Below, in pieces: positions 1-13,700 of a DNA stretch of 64,000 bases. The DNA comes from Phalacrocorax aristotelis (lineage: Eukaryota; Chordata; Aves; Suliformes; Phalacrocoracidae). A program made the position numbers and the translations under genes. Below the pieces are notes generated by a model. The model worked only from the letters and a program-made list of their open reading frames with translations, did not search any database and was not told the origin of the DNA. The stretch spans positions 6,873,182 to 6,937,181 of the forward strand of contig NC_134288.1 of NCBI RefSeq assembly GCF_949628215.1, written 5' to 3'. Numbering within the stretch: position 1 is the first letter of the stretch; each line of letters starts with the position of its first letter.

Positions 1-312
1 AGAGTTTGCTCAGAGAGCGAGCTGAAAATTTGGAGCAGATGTTTGTTTTATAGAGGAGAGGGAGGGGGGGAACCACCTCGAAAGAAACCCTGGTTGCATT
101 CTTGCTTTCAGTGAAATGAGCTCAGTCCCGTGGAGGTGGAGAAAAGCCATTGCCTGTGTAAAAGAAAAGGCAGGAACTGTAAAATATTAATACAAAGTGA
201 CTCTGAAGGGTGGCTTGTACTCACCTCATCCTTTCCAAATACCTGCCTCTTTCGTTAGTCCACTGAGGCACAGCTTTTTTTGTGTGTGTTTTGTTGGGTT
301 TTTTTGTGTTTG

Positions 313-328
313 TTTTTTTTTTTTTTTT
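313..328 (+). repeat. Poly-T run (T16)
   Basis: Sixteen T bases within a longer T/G-rich stretch (273-342) in PLCG1 intron 1. Simple sequence. Confidence 0.9.
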
Positions 329-1668
329 AATTTTATTTTTTTGAGGCCACCTGAACAAGCTGAGGGGCTTGGAGCTCTTGAGAAGGGAGCAAGCCAGAAA
401 TAACTGTCAAGGATAAACAGACTTCAGAGTCGGATCCTCCTGGGATGCAGGGTGGCTCCTGCACTGGCAGGTCCCCTCCTGCTCCACCACCCCATGGCCG
501 CAGGATGCGGCCCCTCGCGGCACGCAGGGGCTGGGAGGAGGGGAGCTTGCTCCCGAGGTGCCTCGAGCAGGGGCTGCAAGAATTGCTCGTGTGGGAAGGT
601 GGGAGTGTGGCTTGTGACCATCATAATAGTTAAAGCTGCTCCTGCTGAAGCTTTGCTATGGATGTTTCTTGAGTGAAGGGGTGTTTTGTGTTGTTACCTG
701 TCCCCTTCCTGCTCACTGGGATATTTGTGTTAAACTGGGGAAGACGAATGAGCTCTACTCTGCCTTCACCTCCAAACTGAAACAGCCTCTTTCCCTCGCT
801 TCACATCCCTTTGTCATCTCCTTCCTCTTCTCAGTAGCACCTTCCAGGAGGAACAGGTTAGAAGATCCCTGCTCATGCAGTAGTAAGGCATGTCACAAAT
901 TACCTCCTCCTTTGATCTCTCAAAAGCTTCTCTGCAACCCAGAGAGCAGCTAGAGGTTGGCCAGCTGGGAGACCTGTGCTCCACTGTGGTACCTGCACCC
1001 ACATTGTCCATCCATCTAGTTCCTTTGTTTGCCAGCCAACCTCGTGGAAGGTATTGGCTTATGGGTTTTAAGCTCACTAAAACGTGCTGGAGAGGTTTTG
1101 CGTAGTGTCGGACTGATTATTTCTCAGCTACGCCAAGGGCCTGAGTGCTCCAGGTTTTTCAGGGCAGAAGCGATGCGGTTTGGCTTTCTCCCTGCCTGCA
1201 GGCAGCCGTGTTGGCTGGACACCATGTGTGGCGAGAGGAGCGTCTGAGTAAGCTGGATCTGAACATCTGGCTTTGCGGAGGAGCACCTCGCGTGCTCGGT
1301 GCCGTCACCACCCATCTCCAGGGGCAGTTTTGTCATGGGATTTCATACAGGACTTCTAATGTGCCTCATCTCCAGGCTGAGCTAGCAGTTGCACAACCCA
1401 ATCTGTGACCTTTTTACTGCTCTCTGTTTTAGCTCCCGCGCCTGCACTGCGGGGGTAGTCGTTCTTATCAGCGAAGCGTTTGCTCAGCTCGGTTATCTAA
1501 TCACGGTGGTGTGCACTGCAAAGATCCCGAAGACGTGCCGGCTGTTAGCAATGCCCATCGCCTGTCTCTGCACCAGCAGGCGTGTGACCCTCTGCATGTC
1601 TTGCAGACTGCAGATGGAGGAGAGGAGGCTTCCCTGCAGACTCAGCAGGAGTCTAGGGGTGAGTCCAT

Positions 1669-1714
1669 GCTAAAGTCCCTGTCCCTGAGCGGTGCTAAGG
1701 TCCCTGTCCCCAGG
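1669..1714 (+). repeat. Two-copy tandem duplication, 25-bp unit
   Basis: GCTAAAGTCCCTGTCCCTGA at 1669 is followed by GCTAAGGTCCCTGTCCCCAG at 1694, so the unit is repeated with three changes in 20 bases. It is in PLCG1 intron 1. Confidence 0.75.
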
Positions 1715-4700
1715 CCTTGCGTATGGTAGAGCAGGCTTGACCTCCAAGTTGCCCCGGGGGTGCAACCTTCGTTTAATTTTTGTGATCCTGGGAACTCGGG
1801 CACTGCCCTTTGGCCGGAACCTTCCCCTCCAGAGAGCGTGGGGACTGTTGTCCTTTCAGAAGTGACCCAAGTGACACTGCTGCACCATGATGGGTAGTCT
1901 GGCTGGGATGTAAAACTTGCTAATGCTTGGGATGGAGCAGGAGCTCTGTGAGTGCAAGTGCTCAGCTGAGACTGCATTAGAGTTTTGGCTATATCACACA
2001 AGCTCTGCTTGTGTCCTGCCCTGATCAACTCCAGCAGCTTGGCCTGAGGATGATAACTTCTGAAGCTGCTGGAAGTGGAGCATGTTTGATTGTGTGTCCA
2101 TCTCCTCCATCTCTACCAAAGTGGGATGCCGCTGGGGTCGGTGTTCCAAACAGGTTGTGCTGAGCGTCTCATCCAGGCCATGAAACCGGCTGGCAGGAGC
2201 TGTGCGACTTCTTCCAGATCAGCCCGCTGTCGAGCATGGTGATCCTCAGTCCTGCATGGCTGTAGAAATACAGCAGGACCACGCTGCTGGTGGGCTGTAG
2301 CTCGTTAGATGAAGAGGCCAACAGCAATGGTCTCTACTAAATGGCAGGTCAACCGAAAGCTGGGCTGGTCGTTTGGGCTCAGAGGTCCGTGACTGCTTCT
2401 CGGAGCTGGGTGGCCTTGCTGGGGCTGCAGCGAGCCCCCTGTGCTGTGTCCCCATTCCTGAACTGTTGTGGGTTTGGTAGGACCTGGTGTAAAGCACATG
2501 AGGAAGGAGGGGTGCGGGGAGCCCAGGAAGAGCTTGCAGCATGTGGTGAGGAGGTGTCGGGCTTCAGTCACAAAAACCATATGCAGCTCTCAGTTTAAAC
2601 CATTGTTGTACAATGAAAGGCAATGTTTTAAGTCAGTGGAGACTTCTCCTTCTTTCCTAGTGTGCTCTGAGGTTTAAGGGCAGTAGAAATGAGAAATCAG
2701 TGGAGCTTAAATTTTAAAGTCCTTACAATGCTTTTGAAAAGTTACTCCCCCACATCCTCTCTTCTTCCCCTTGGCCAAACAGGCTCAGAGAGCGGATGGT
2801 GGAAGATGATGCTGCAACACAGCAACTGGAAGTATACCTATCTAGAGAAGGATGAAGGAAGAAAGGTTGTGTGTTGAACAGATACCTGCAGCTCTATGGA
2901 GAAAATTATTTGGTACCTGACAGCCAGGGATGCTCACAGAAACCTGTGACCATCCCAGCAAACATGGACCCGTGAGGCTTGTCAGCTCACTTGGTCACGG
3001 CGTTTGCTACTGCTGGCTCTCTCCTGCCAATATTGTGTACGAGATCAGTTTAATATCTAACACATCCTCTGCGCAGTGACTGTATCCTGCCATGGACGGG
3101 GGTGGGTGGGTGATCTCATGGCTTTTCCTCTGCTCTGACGTCCCTGCTCCTCTGTTCCGCCGAGCACGGTTTCTCTACCAGAGGTGTTGTGTCAGACAGG
3201 GGTGGGAGGGTGTCTCCCAGATTGGGGAGAGTCCTCAGGAGGGGGACACAGTGACAACAGCCATTCCCAGAGGGACTCTGCAGTGCTGGAGAAAGCTTTC
3301 CTCCAGAATGGTTATAATCTTTAAGTCTGAGGATTTTTATGCTGCGCAAACAGCTGTTTTACATGGGAGAAGCTTTTTGATGTTGATTCAAATGAGAAAC
3401 TTCCTAATTTCTGAGAATTTTTTGCCTTTCTGAAAATCCCCCAGCACTTGGAGCTGCAGGCAGAGCTGTCTGCTTCTGTCCGATGGCTGTGCCGGGCTCA
3501 TCCCCCCTGTCACAGTTCTCCCTGTCTCTGGGCAACTTGTTACCTCTTGATATGTCCCCATCACATATCAAACACCTTGATACATCGGGTGGCAGGAGGA
3601 TGGATGATTGTGGAGCACCCTGAGCACCCAAAAGGGCAAGAGTTGGCACCTCTAGCAGAAGCTGGCAACTCTGAATCTGTAGAAGTCAGCAGAGCTTTAC
3701 AACGCTGACAGCTCATACTCTTAAAGTCTCTGTGATTTTTTTCAAACTGCTTTTCAGCTCAACCTCTGCTGCCTGTGTGGTCTGGTGGCTCTTCAGCTCA
3801 ATTTGGAGCTGGGGGTCCTGAACTGGGCTGGCTGGAGAGCTGCGGAAAGCCTTCCAGAGTCTGGAACAGACCTCTCCCTTGCTTTCCCCTGCAGCTTATA
3901 CCTTCTGTTTGCAAATGCTTGTGGTTCTTGAGGTTGTGGTCAGTCGTGTCTCCTTGTGCTGTTAGTATGGTGTCCTGATGCACGCCTGCCTGCCCGCAGA
4001 CAGGCAAACCCTCATCGTTGTTTTAAAATTGTCCTGGTGAAGGTCGTGGTCCAGCACATGGAGCTTCCATAAACGGAACGCTTTGCTGAGCTGACTTTGT
4101 CTGCTGGCCTTGAGGATGAAATGGCTAACAGCCACAGCAGAAGGGGCAGGACTGTGTGTTATGGGTTGTTTTTTTTCTCCCCCATCCATTATAAATGCAT
4201 TTATTTTCTTTTTCTTGGAATATGACTTTTTTTTTTTCTGCCTTGACAAACTGAAATCATCACACCCAGAGCGTGCTGCCTTGTATTTGCAGCTCAGCCT
4301 CTCTGCCCACCGCTGGCCTTTACCTGTACGGTGGGGGGACGGGTGCTGCCTTCCTGCCCATGGCCCTTGGGGGAGCAACCACAGGGTAAATTGTTCTCTG
4401 GGACTGAGGTTGCCTCGGGTTGCCTTTTCCCTCGAGCTTCAACACCCATCACGCGGGAGCTGGATGTGGTCACCGTGCTGCGGCCCGTCCTGCTGCGCTG
4501 CAGGGATCGTGGCACCTGGGAGGTGGGTGCGGGAGGCCTGCTCTTGACAGCATGCGGGGGTGCTGTGGCTGCTCTGCTGCCTACTGACCCTGTGAGCTGC
4601 TCCAGTACGGCAGTGTCCTGCTCTCCATCTCTGCTGGAGCTCCCCCGATTCGCTCTGCAGTGTGCCTTACTCCTTTCCTCTGGGATTGTGCTGAGCAGGG

Positions 4701-7700
4701 CCCCGTCCTGCTCCATTTGAGCATCTATCTGCGCTAGGGCCAGACCAGCCAGGGTTGGAAATAGTTGTCACTGAGAGGGGACATCAAGGAAGACTGTTGC
4801 GGCAGGCTGTGCCTCGCGGGAACGCTGGGTAGAGCAGCTGCTTGAGAGTCCCTTTCCTGTTTACTTGCTCCCAGAAGGGCCAGGTGATATGGTGATTAAA
4901 GGGCATCCCTCCTGCGTGTGCCGGTGCGTCCCTCATCCCTCGCCCTCTCTAGGGGGTGTTCCCACATGTGCAGTTCCCAGCCTGTAAGCCAGGTCAGAGA
5001 ACGGGTGGCTGCGGGCAGGGGCTTGGCTGTGTTGGGATCACAGGGTGTCCAAGAGGACTTTAACCCCCTTAGCACCCTCTTCTGTAAATCTGCGCCCCAT
5101 AAATCTGCTTTCCAGCTGGTGGAGAGGTGGGGTAGGGGCTGGCTCTGTTTGCTGAGCATTCAGGTGCTGCCTGACATGGTCCTTATTGGCACAGGCGGAG
5201 GGCAAGGCACTCGTGCTGCCGGGCTGCACCGGAGCAGACGCAGAGGCTGCTGCCTCGTCTCTCCAAGCAGCCGTGCTCAGGTACCTCTGCCAGCGCCTGT
5301 CCTACAGGCGTCACTCAACCACCTCTGGATCCTCTGGCCAGGATCCTGGGGTACTTTGGTTATACTCCTCTCCTTTGAGCCTGCAGTCCTTGTCCTGCTA
5401 ATCCTTGCCAGCTCACAGCCCTCCTCAACTTCAGAGGACCAAAAAGCTGTCCTGGGTCGCTGAGCAGTGCTGGGCTTCCCACGCTTGCTGGGTAGCAGGG
5501 AGTTGGCTCTGCTGGGATATAACTTGGCTCTACATCCCAGCAAAGCAGCAGAAATTGTTCTATTTTTTTTTTGTCTCCCTTCTTTGGTGTCTCATATGTC
5601 ATTTAATGTGTTGTGACATCCTGTTCTCAAGGTCTTGCTGCTGGTTGGAGTATGGTCCCCGTAATCCCCAGCAGCTCAGGTTCTGGGGCATGTCATGAGA
5701 AGGCCTAAGGGCATGAAGTTTTGGAGCATTGGCACATCAAGTTTGGTATGAACCATGCAGCAGGTTGGTGTGCAAGCAGTAGGAGGTCTCCAGTTCTGGG
5801 GACCAAATAAATCCCAGGTGAGGTCAAAAAGAAACCCAAGTGGTAGAGGAGCCTGGTGTGAAGACCATCAGCAAGAGCTCCTGCCTCTCCTACGTAAACT
5901 GAAGATAATGTCTCTTGCTAGGGTGGTGTGTGGCTTAGGTAGTATCTGCTCAGTGTCTGGAGATCTTCAGTTGGATGGTGCTGTAAGAAGATGCCATTGA
6001 CTAGTTATCAACCATACTCTTGCCTTGGCGATGGAAGGTGAAGCCCACACCATCAGTGCTCCCATCATGGTTAGTGCAGATAGAGCAAAACTGGTGAAAA
6101 GGGAAGAGGAGGTTCATTGTTTCCATTTTCAACCACTTTGAGCAGGTTTGATTTCACCAGCAGCTGCTCTAGTAACTCTGCCTTTTTCTCTGGTTCACAG
6201 TGCAGTGGGTGGAAGGGGATTGCATGGGGAGTCTGAGGAAGAGGAGGAGGTGCCTCAGCTACTCGCTGCGTGGTGGAGACACTGCAGCCCTGTGGGGCCT
6301 GTCCCACAGATAATGGCACGCAGGGAGAACTGGGGGGGGGCACACATCTGGAAAACACATCTGTGCTTTAGTGAATACTCAGTCCTTGCTCTCTCAAAAC
6401 AGCTTTTGAGTTGAGCATGGTGGGGGGAGAGGTCAGGCTGTTCTGGTGACCTCAAATGGCTCAGCAGTAGATGGGATCTGTCTTATTATTCTCTTCCCAA
6501 CTTTACCCTGACGCTGAAGAACTCAAGCCCTGGTAGGGACAGGAACAAGCCATCTCCCTGCTGCCCACTGAATGTCCTGGTCGGCAGTCATCTTTGCAGT
6601 TAAATCACTGTCATGGAAACTTGATTGCATCGGCTGCTGGGATGGATGAAAACTGAGTCATGGCATCTGAACACCACTGGCGTTTGCCACCAGTGTGACA
6701 AATCTTTTCTGTCCTTCAGTTTTCACTCCTCGCCTTTGTGCCCTGTCCTGGGGACAGTGTGTGGTCACTCTTGTGTCCATTTGCTTTGTGGTAGGGCATG
6801 ACTCCCTGGGCGTGAAAGAGTCAAGGCGGCACCTATGTTGGGTGCCAAAATCCCCAAAGAGCTCCAAGGAGAACTTGCTGCTGTTGGACACCCAGGTACT
6901 CAGATCCGCCTCTGCCAGGGCTTCCTCACTGGCCCTGCCAAGCTCCCGGCTGTTGTGCTGTGAGCTGTGCCTTCGACTTGCCTCAGGAACTGCTGGATTG
7001 CCGTGTCTGCCCTTCTTTCCTGATTGTTTTTTGCCAGTCTGCTCAGTCCTGTGCCCTTCCCGTCCCAGGCAGTGCTGGCAGAGGGTAGAAGTCTTCCAGC
7101 TGGCTGAGAGTCTGGGGACATCAGTGACCCTGTAAACTCAAGGAGAGGGATGTGGGGATGTTGCACTGAGGTGCTCCCTGTTGGGCCCTTCGATGGGAGA
7201 CACTTGCGCAGGGAGCAGCTTTCTTGAGCATCTCACCCCCTTCCATGCTGAGATGCAGCGCTGTGTCAGGTGCCCCACTGACCCATCCCTGCCCTCTGCG
7301 GTACCTCAGATCTCCTTACCGCTCCACGTCTGCCCAGGAAGGAGGGGGAGCAGGAGAGGCTGGCTGGAGGAGCTGGGCTCTCAGATCTTCAGCTTCCCCC
7401 ATCCTCCTACCATTTTATTGTGCTCCTGTAAGGTCATTACATTTCTCACCCTGGCAGGGCCAAGGGGGATGGAGCCCTTGATGCCACACAGGAGAAAGGT
7501 CACCTTGGGGAGTGGCTTGCAGAGCCATTCCTAGACGGACCGTCTGTCCAGAAGCACCGGTGCCAAGCTTCCCCTTTCCATTTGAGTCAGTGGAAGCTTG
7601 TGCCTCTCAAACAGACCAGGCTGATGACTGAAGGGTGGCTCTGCAGGCTGCCCCAAGCCTTATTTCATCTGGGGAAGGGACATGGACTTCTTCAGAGCAG

Positions 7701-10700
7701 CATCCATGCAAGCAAAACTAGGGCTTTGCCCTAGCTAGAGTCGCTCTGCTTGTATTTGGGGTGGAAACGTGCTCCCATGTCCTGCACAGTGAAGGCGCAA
7801 CAAGTCCAGGGCTCTCATGGGTGCCAGCCTTGCATGCGGGAGTGGGTATGGTCAGCAGCCCTGGATGCCCAGCTTGGGATTCGGCACAATCCAGAAATGC
7901 CGGTACAAAAACCCACAACTTAACGCAGACAAAATTTCCATGGAGGAGAAGAGGGAGTCCTGAGGCATCCCAGGAGGAGGACTGTTGGGGCCCTCGCCTG
8001 GTGTTTGCCATCTAGCTGCCTGTCCCCATGCGCTCCCCACTGGTGCCCTCTCAGGGCTATCCTGTAGGGGTAGGGTGACATGTTCCCTCCCCTGGGGTTG
8101 CTGGTGTCCAGCAAGGGGGGATGTTCATGCTTCCCAGACCCAGCACTCAGCTGGGTGAATTCTGCACAGTGAACCGTGACTCTGCTGCTGTACTTTGCAG
8201 ACTAGTTGTGCTGCGTGGGGTTCACCCCTTCTCATGCTGGCTATCCTAAAACTGGGAGCCTGCACCCTGCTGTAGACAGATAAGGTAGCCTCTAAGAGAG
8301 GCCCCAAACTGCAAAGTGTTTGGGAGCGTACCTGGGGGGAGATATCAAATGCGCTTGCCCTGTTCTTTGTTTTTCCCAAGGTGTTCCCTGCTGGCTACCC
8401 CAGAGGTGAGGTATGGGCCAGATGTGCTCTCTCTAGTAGTCATGGAAGATATGTTTCTCTTAAAAAACTTCTTCTCACCTACCTCATGACTTGTGTAGGG
8501 CTGGACTGAAGTGCCCATCCTTCCTTGGACTGCAAAGGGAGCCCCAGTGACTAGCTTGCATGGCATGCTCCGTTTCCACTGACGGGGAGAAAGCCTGGGG
8601 GAGACTGGGAGAGCCAGCAGGAGCGTAGCAGAAGACCATACGAGAAGTTAATTTGACCGGGGAGGAGAACCTGGCTGTGGGACTGGGGCGACGCTTGCTT
8701 TTTGCATCCAGCAAGCTCCCCTGTACCCTGCAAACATCCCTGCCAAAGACTCTGCCAGCAGCAAAACAGCCTCGGGAGAGAGCAGCTGGGAGAGGGGGGA
8801 TGTGGAGACGTTCCCTATAATGACCCTGCTAATTAACTGCTGGCCATTAGCCAGCATTAGGGCAGGATGAATTGGGTGGTTTCTCCCAAGCCTTTCTTTC
8901 TCCCTCTCCCCATTGGAGAGGTGGTGGCTGCAGGTGCCTGGAGGCAGGGCTGCTCATGGGACATGGAAGGGTCTGGGGACCGGGGGGGCTCCTGGTGCTT
9001 CATCAGGGGCTTGGGCTGAGACTCTGTGAGTGCCTGTGCCTCAGCATCGGTTTCCCACCTCTGCTCCTTTGCTTTATTTGATGTTGTGGATTCTTGTCTG
9101 GCTTTGGGATGGACGTACTGGCGCAGTGTTTGTAGCAGAGCGGAGTTTGCTCTGGGCTGATAGACTCCCCTAGTGACGCGCTCTCCCTGTCCCCGCGGCT
9201 CCAGGGGTACAACCGAGGGGGCTGTGCAGCAGAGGCTGGGGAAGGAGCTGGAGTACTTTGCCTGAGGCCATGCAGCCCAGCAGGGGTAGAGAATGGATCC
9301 AATGCCACCTTCTTAGCTGTGCTGGGGCCAGATGATGGTGATGGACATGGTGGCAGCGCTGGCACGGAGGTGGCTCAGGCCAGGTGGGTCTGAGCATGAA
9401 GTTGTCCCTGGGAAGGCTGAGACCAGCAGAGCGGAAACTGCCAGCCTTTATGTCCCCGGTCTGTGCGCAGAGGCTGTGAGGTAGCAGCATCCTGCTTCGC
9501 TCACTTGGGGGATCAGCTTTGGTTTTTTAACTCATATTTTCTTGCAGCTGAGAGTAAGCAGGAGGGATGTGCTGACGATACAGGATAGGCAGCTGCCAGC
9601 CCACAGCTACCTCTGCTTCTAGCATCGGGAGGATGTCTGTGAGCTCTTGAAGGCTGCCTGCATGAGGCTAAAGCTGGCGGAGCAGCAAGGTCTGGGTCAG
9701 CCTGGGGAGAGGTCCACAGTGCCATGTAGGAGCAGGGTGATGTCTGGGCAGGACCTTTGTTTCCCTGTTCAAGCCTGTAACGTGGGTGAGTGGGATGGAG
9801 GAGGGAAGGGCAGTTCCTGCATCCTCTCCTCTGACCCGCAGAGTGATGCAGCTGCATAGCATCTCCTAATCTCCCTGTGCATCTCCTCTAGTTTCCTCTG
9901 CTGTTGATAAGGATTTGGGGGGGGACAGGCAAGGGAGGAACTGGAGCTCAGAAGCCGCAGGACACGTGGCCCAGGGGTGCAGGGGAGGCAGCGGCAGCCG
10001 GAGGCATGGGCAGGAAACACCGCTGCCCACAGAGTAGCTGGCGCGTCCCTGCGTGCCCCGCGTGGGCTGCCTGGTGCAAGCTGCTGGTGCCTGGGCAGAG
10101 GTGCTGGCTCCCAGAGCGGCATTTAAGCTCACTGCCAAATCCTCCTGCTCCACGCTGACTGACGGAGATCGTTGAGAGGTGAGCCAGAATCTGAGTCAGG
10201 ATCCAGGCTAGTCCCAGTCATCCTGGCTAATTGGGAGCTCCCTGTCATCTCATCTCCAGCCCATTGAGCTATTTTTTTTTCCCCAGCATCTTCTCTCCCA
10301 AGGTGCTCTCTGCATGGATGCTGCTGCTTCTGGGGTAGGGCTAGAGTGACGGTTGCTTCATAGGAAAGTGCAGTGGCTTGGAGTAAAAATTGCTGTTTCC
10401 TGATGCAGGTGGCAGGTGAGATAAAGCAAATTGCTGGAGCAACCTGAGACACAACTGAGCCAAGTCTGGAGGAGAAAATAGCTTTACCTGCATCTTCTTC
10501 TGAGGCAGGAGAAGTACCTGCATGTGTAGCCACAAGAGCAGCGGGACACAACGGGCCCCTGAGCACCAGGGTGGCTGTGTCCCTTCCTGGGGCAGTAGTG
10601 GGGGTGAGAGCGCTTTTTTACAGGGGTTTTGGTGCCTCACTAAAAGGGCAGCATGGCCACTTTCAGTTCATAGAGGACGAGGGATTCGCTGGGGCACAAG

Positions 10701-13700
10701 GTGCTACTGGTTTGGTGTTTATGTTGGCCACCACGGATGCCTCAGCCATGCTTCCTGCCCTCTGAAAAAGTAGTAAGGTCAAATTAAAGGCCTCAGCTGG
10801 TTTCTCATTGTCCTGTCTGGATAAGCCATCTGTTAATGGCATGGGATTGTCCTTCGGAAACCTGATAGCTGATGGCAGGCGCGGCAGCGAGTGCGGCCAG
10901 GAGGAGGATGCAGTAACCCCATTGCTGCGTCTCTGTGCAGAGACATTTAATTCACCATTACACTGTCTACCTAAGTCTCTGCTATTAAGGGAAGCTTCTG
11001 GGGTTGAGAGGTTGAGCTAGCATTACTCTGAAAACCTATACTAATGAGAGACACGTGGGTCTTCCCTCTGAAATATGTTTCTGATCAGTTGGGGTTACTG
11101 CTTTACTTCTTGCAGAGGGGATATAGAGGGTGGGACCCCACTTCCCGTGTTCATTATAGGTACAATGTGCATTTTGTAAGAGCTGCCTTAATTTTTGCAG
11201 TCCAGCCAAATTCAAGGTCAGATAATTACTGTCTCCAGCATCCCTGGTGGATGTGGGGACAAAAGCCGGGCTTACCCGGAGCTTTGCAGGCAGAAGGGAC
11301 TTGATATATAGAGAAGGGCAGGCGACGGGACTCCAGACTGCGAGGTGCTGAAGGCTCTGGCCCCCATCCAGCAAAGCACTTAGCGCACGCTCGACCGTTC
11401 CCCTGAAATCATGGGGGATTTTTGGTTGGGTTCTATTTCTTTTTTTCTTTCTAAGCTGTGTTTGGTTGCAGTCAGCAAATCGGAAGCGTTGAGCAGGTGC
11501 GGAGCAGCCCCAGGCTGGGCAGGGTTTCTCGCAGGCTGATAAACCAGCTGGTGAACGCCGGCACGAGGAGAGTGGCTGCAGTCCTCCTCCAGACTCCTGC
11601 GGCTCTTGATCTCTAGTGCTGGCCTGAATAACCATTTCAGGGGGCCTCCACTGAAATATTAAGAGGGAAATGGTGCTATTTTGTTCTCCCTGCTGCTGCA
11701 TAATAGATTTCTCTTATTTTTACCCACATGCACATATAAGTCGTGTTTCTTTTTTCCTCTTTCTCCCTCTGCAGCCTTTCCCTGAGGGCCTGACCTTCCA
11801 GTGATGGGAAGCCTAGGGATGTCCACAGGGTTGTGCTTAGTGGGATCAACAATGTTAAATAGCAGGAAGACTTGTTTGGTAGGGTGGGTTGGGGTTTTTG
11901 GTTTTTTGGGTTTTTTTAACTCTGCCAGAGTGAGTAGCCCGGAGGCTTTTCTGCTGCCCCAGGGCAGGATCAGTCCGTGTCATCCCCAGGGGGACACAGT
12001 GCACCAAGCCATGCTTGTGGAGGAGGGTGGATGTTTTCTTGGAGGCTGTCCCCAGTAAATCCATCCTGGAAGGTAACCTGGGCTAAACACTCTTTTTATC
12101 AGCTTTTTTTTTTTTAATTTATTTAATCACTTTTACAGTTTTCCAAAAATCCTCTGTTGGATATTTTGCAGCCCTCAGAGCCTGTTCCAGGGTGTCCTTA
12201 TCCTTACACGTTACAACACCCTATCCATCAGCGGTTAAACAAGGCTTGGATGAAGTTTCCCTTTTAAATTACTTTAAGGGTGGATCTGGTTTTCATGTAA
12301 CCAGAGGGTAATTTGGGGTTTTTATATTTTTTTCTTAAATGGTGTGGGGGTGGATCTGGGGTCAGCTTTTTCTTTCTGATGCAACCTGCTCCTGCTGAAG
12401 GGAAGGCTCTTTGCCCAGAAATGTGACCACGTACTTTTTTTTAAGTGCTGGAGGCAAGTGGAGGGCCAGGCCTTTCTGCTGGTGATGGGCTATGGGGAAG
12501 ACTGGGAGGCTGTGAAGGGCACAACCTGTTTGCACAGCCATGGCACAGCTGAGTGTGCACGTGGAACCATGCGAGGAGCTTAGAGCATATCTGGGCTGGA
12601 TGGGCTTTGCTGCCTCCTTCCCAGAGCCTCTCCTGGCTGCTGCCTACACGCCGGCCTGGGAGGGCTGGAGGATGGCCAGCGTGCTCCAGACCTCCCATCT
12701 CATCCGCTGCTCATCTGTCCTTGCTTGCTGCTGGTCCCTGCTCTGAGATCTCAGCCCTGCCAGACCACAGCGGGGGTTATACTCCAGCAGAGAGCTTCCC
12801 TCTATCTCTGCTCTTGCTGTGGCACCATGTTCTTCCTCCTCCTGCCACTATCCGCATGGCATGAAGACCGGTTTCTACCTTCTGCAGTGACTGCTGTCTT
12901 CCACACCATGGTCTGGGAGAGGGTGGCTTGGGGAGGAGATGTGGCTCACCCTGGTGACAGGGTACTTGCCTCTGAAGGATTCATCCTGGATTCCCTGCCA
13001 CTTGTTCCTCTGCCTGGGCATGCATACAACCCGCGGTTCTGGGGCCCCACCAGATGTTCATCCCCATGTCTTTGGCCACATCCCCAGCAGGCCTTTCCCA
13101 GCAAGGATCCACGGTGCAGACCCATGGTGGGACTCGTGGGCTGCTGTCGTGTAGCCCACGCCACCACTCGCCTGGGGAGCTTGCCGGTGCTGAGGGTGGT
13201 GGAGCAGTGGTTAGATGCCATTTCCAGCGCGCGCTCATTGCACTCGAGGAGAACCTCTGCTGTGCTTCCAGATTGCCTCCCCTCGTTTGCCCTCTCCTTT
13301 TTAATTCGCGCTCCCTGCTCAAGGCTGGTTGCCAGGTTCCCGTGCCTGCCCTGGGCGGGGGGGTGTCCAGGCTCCCCCCACAACCCTCCCTGCAGGTTTG
13401 CAAAGCTGCAGGGCTCTGCCTGAGAAAACACAGGTGCTGGCGAGCAGGTCCAGGTGCGTGGGATCACCAGCCGAGGGCACTTGCTGCAGCAACCACGCTG
13501 GGAGCAGGCTGGGGGATTAAGAGGCAAAGGTGGCCCAGGGCAGGGAGGCTGCCGCAGGCGCTGTGTTTCCTGTTTACCAGTAGGAGGGTGGCTGGGGTGT
13601 GCGGAGATGGCTGTGTTCGACGGGCTCTCGCGCACTGCGGTGAAAATAGTTATGGGTTGGAGTTTGGTTTATTGTCTGGAAAAATGTTGCTGGCCGAGGT

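Noticed and set aside
11036..11701. 221-codon open frame on the - strand
   Set aside because: No recognisable domain, no family resemblance, and it lies within PLCG1 intron 1. It looks like a chance frame.
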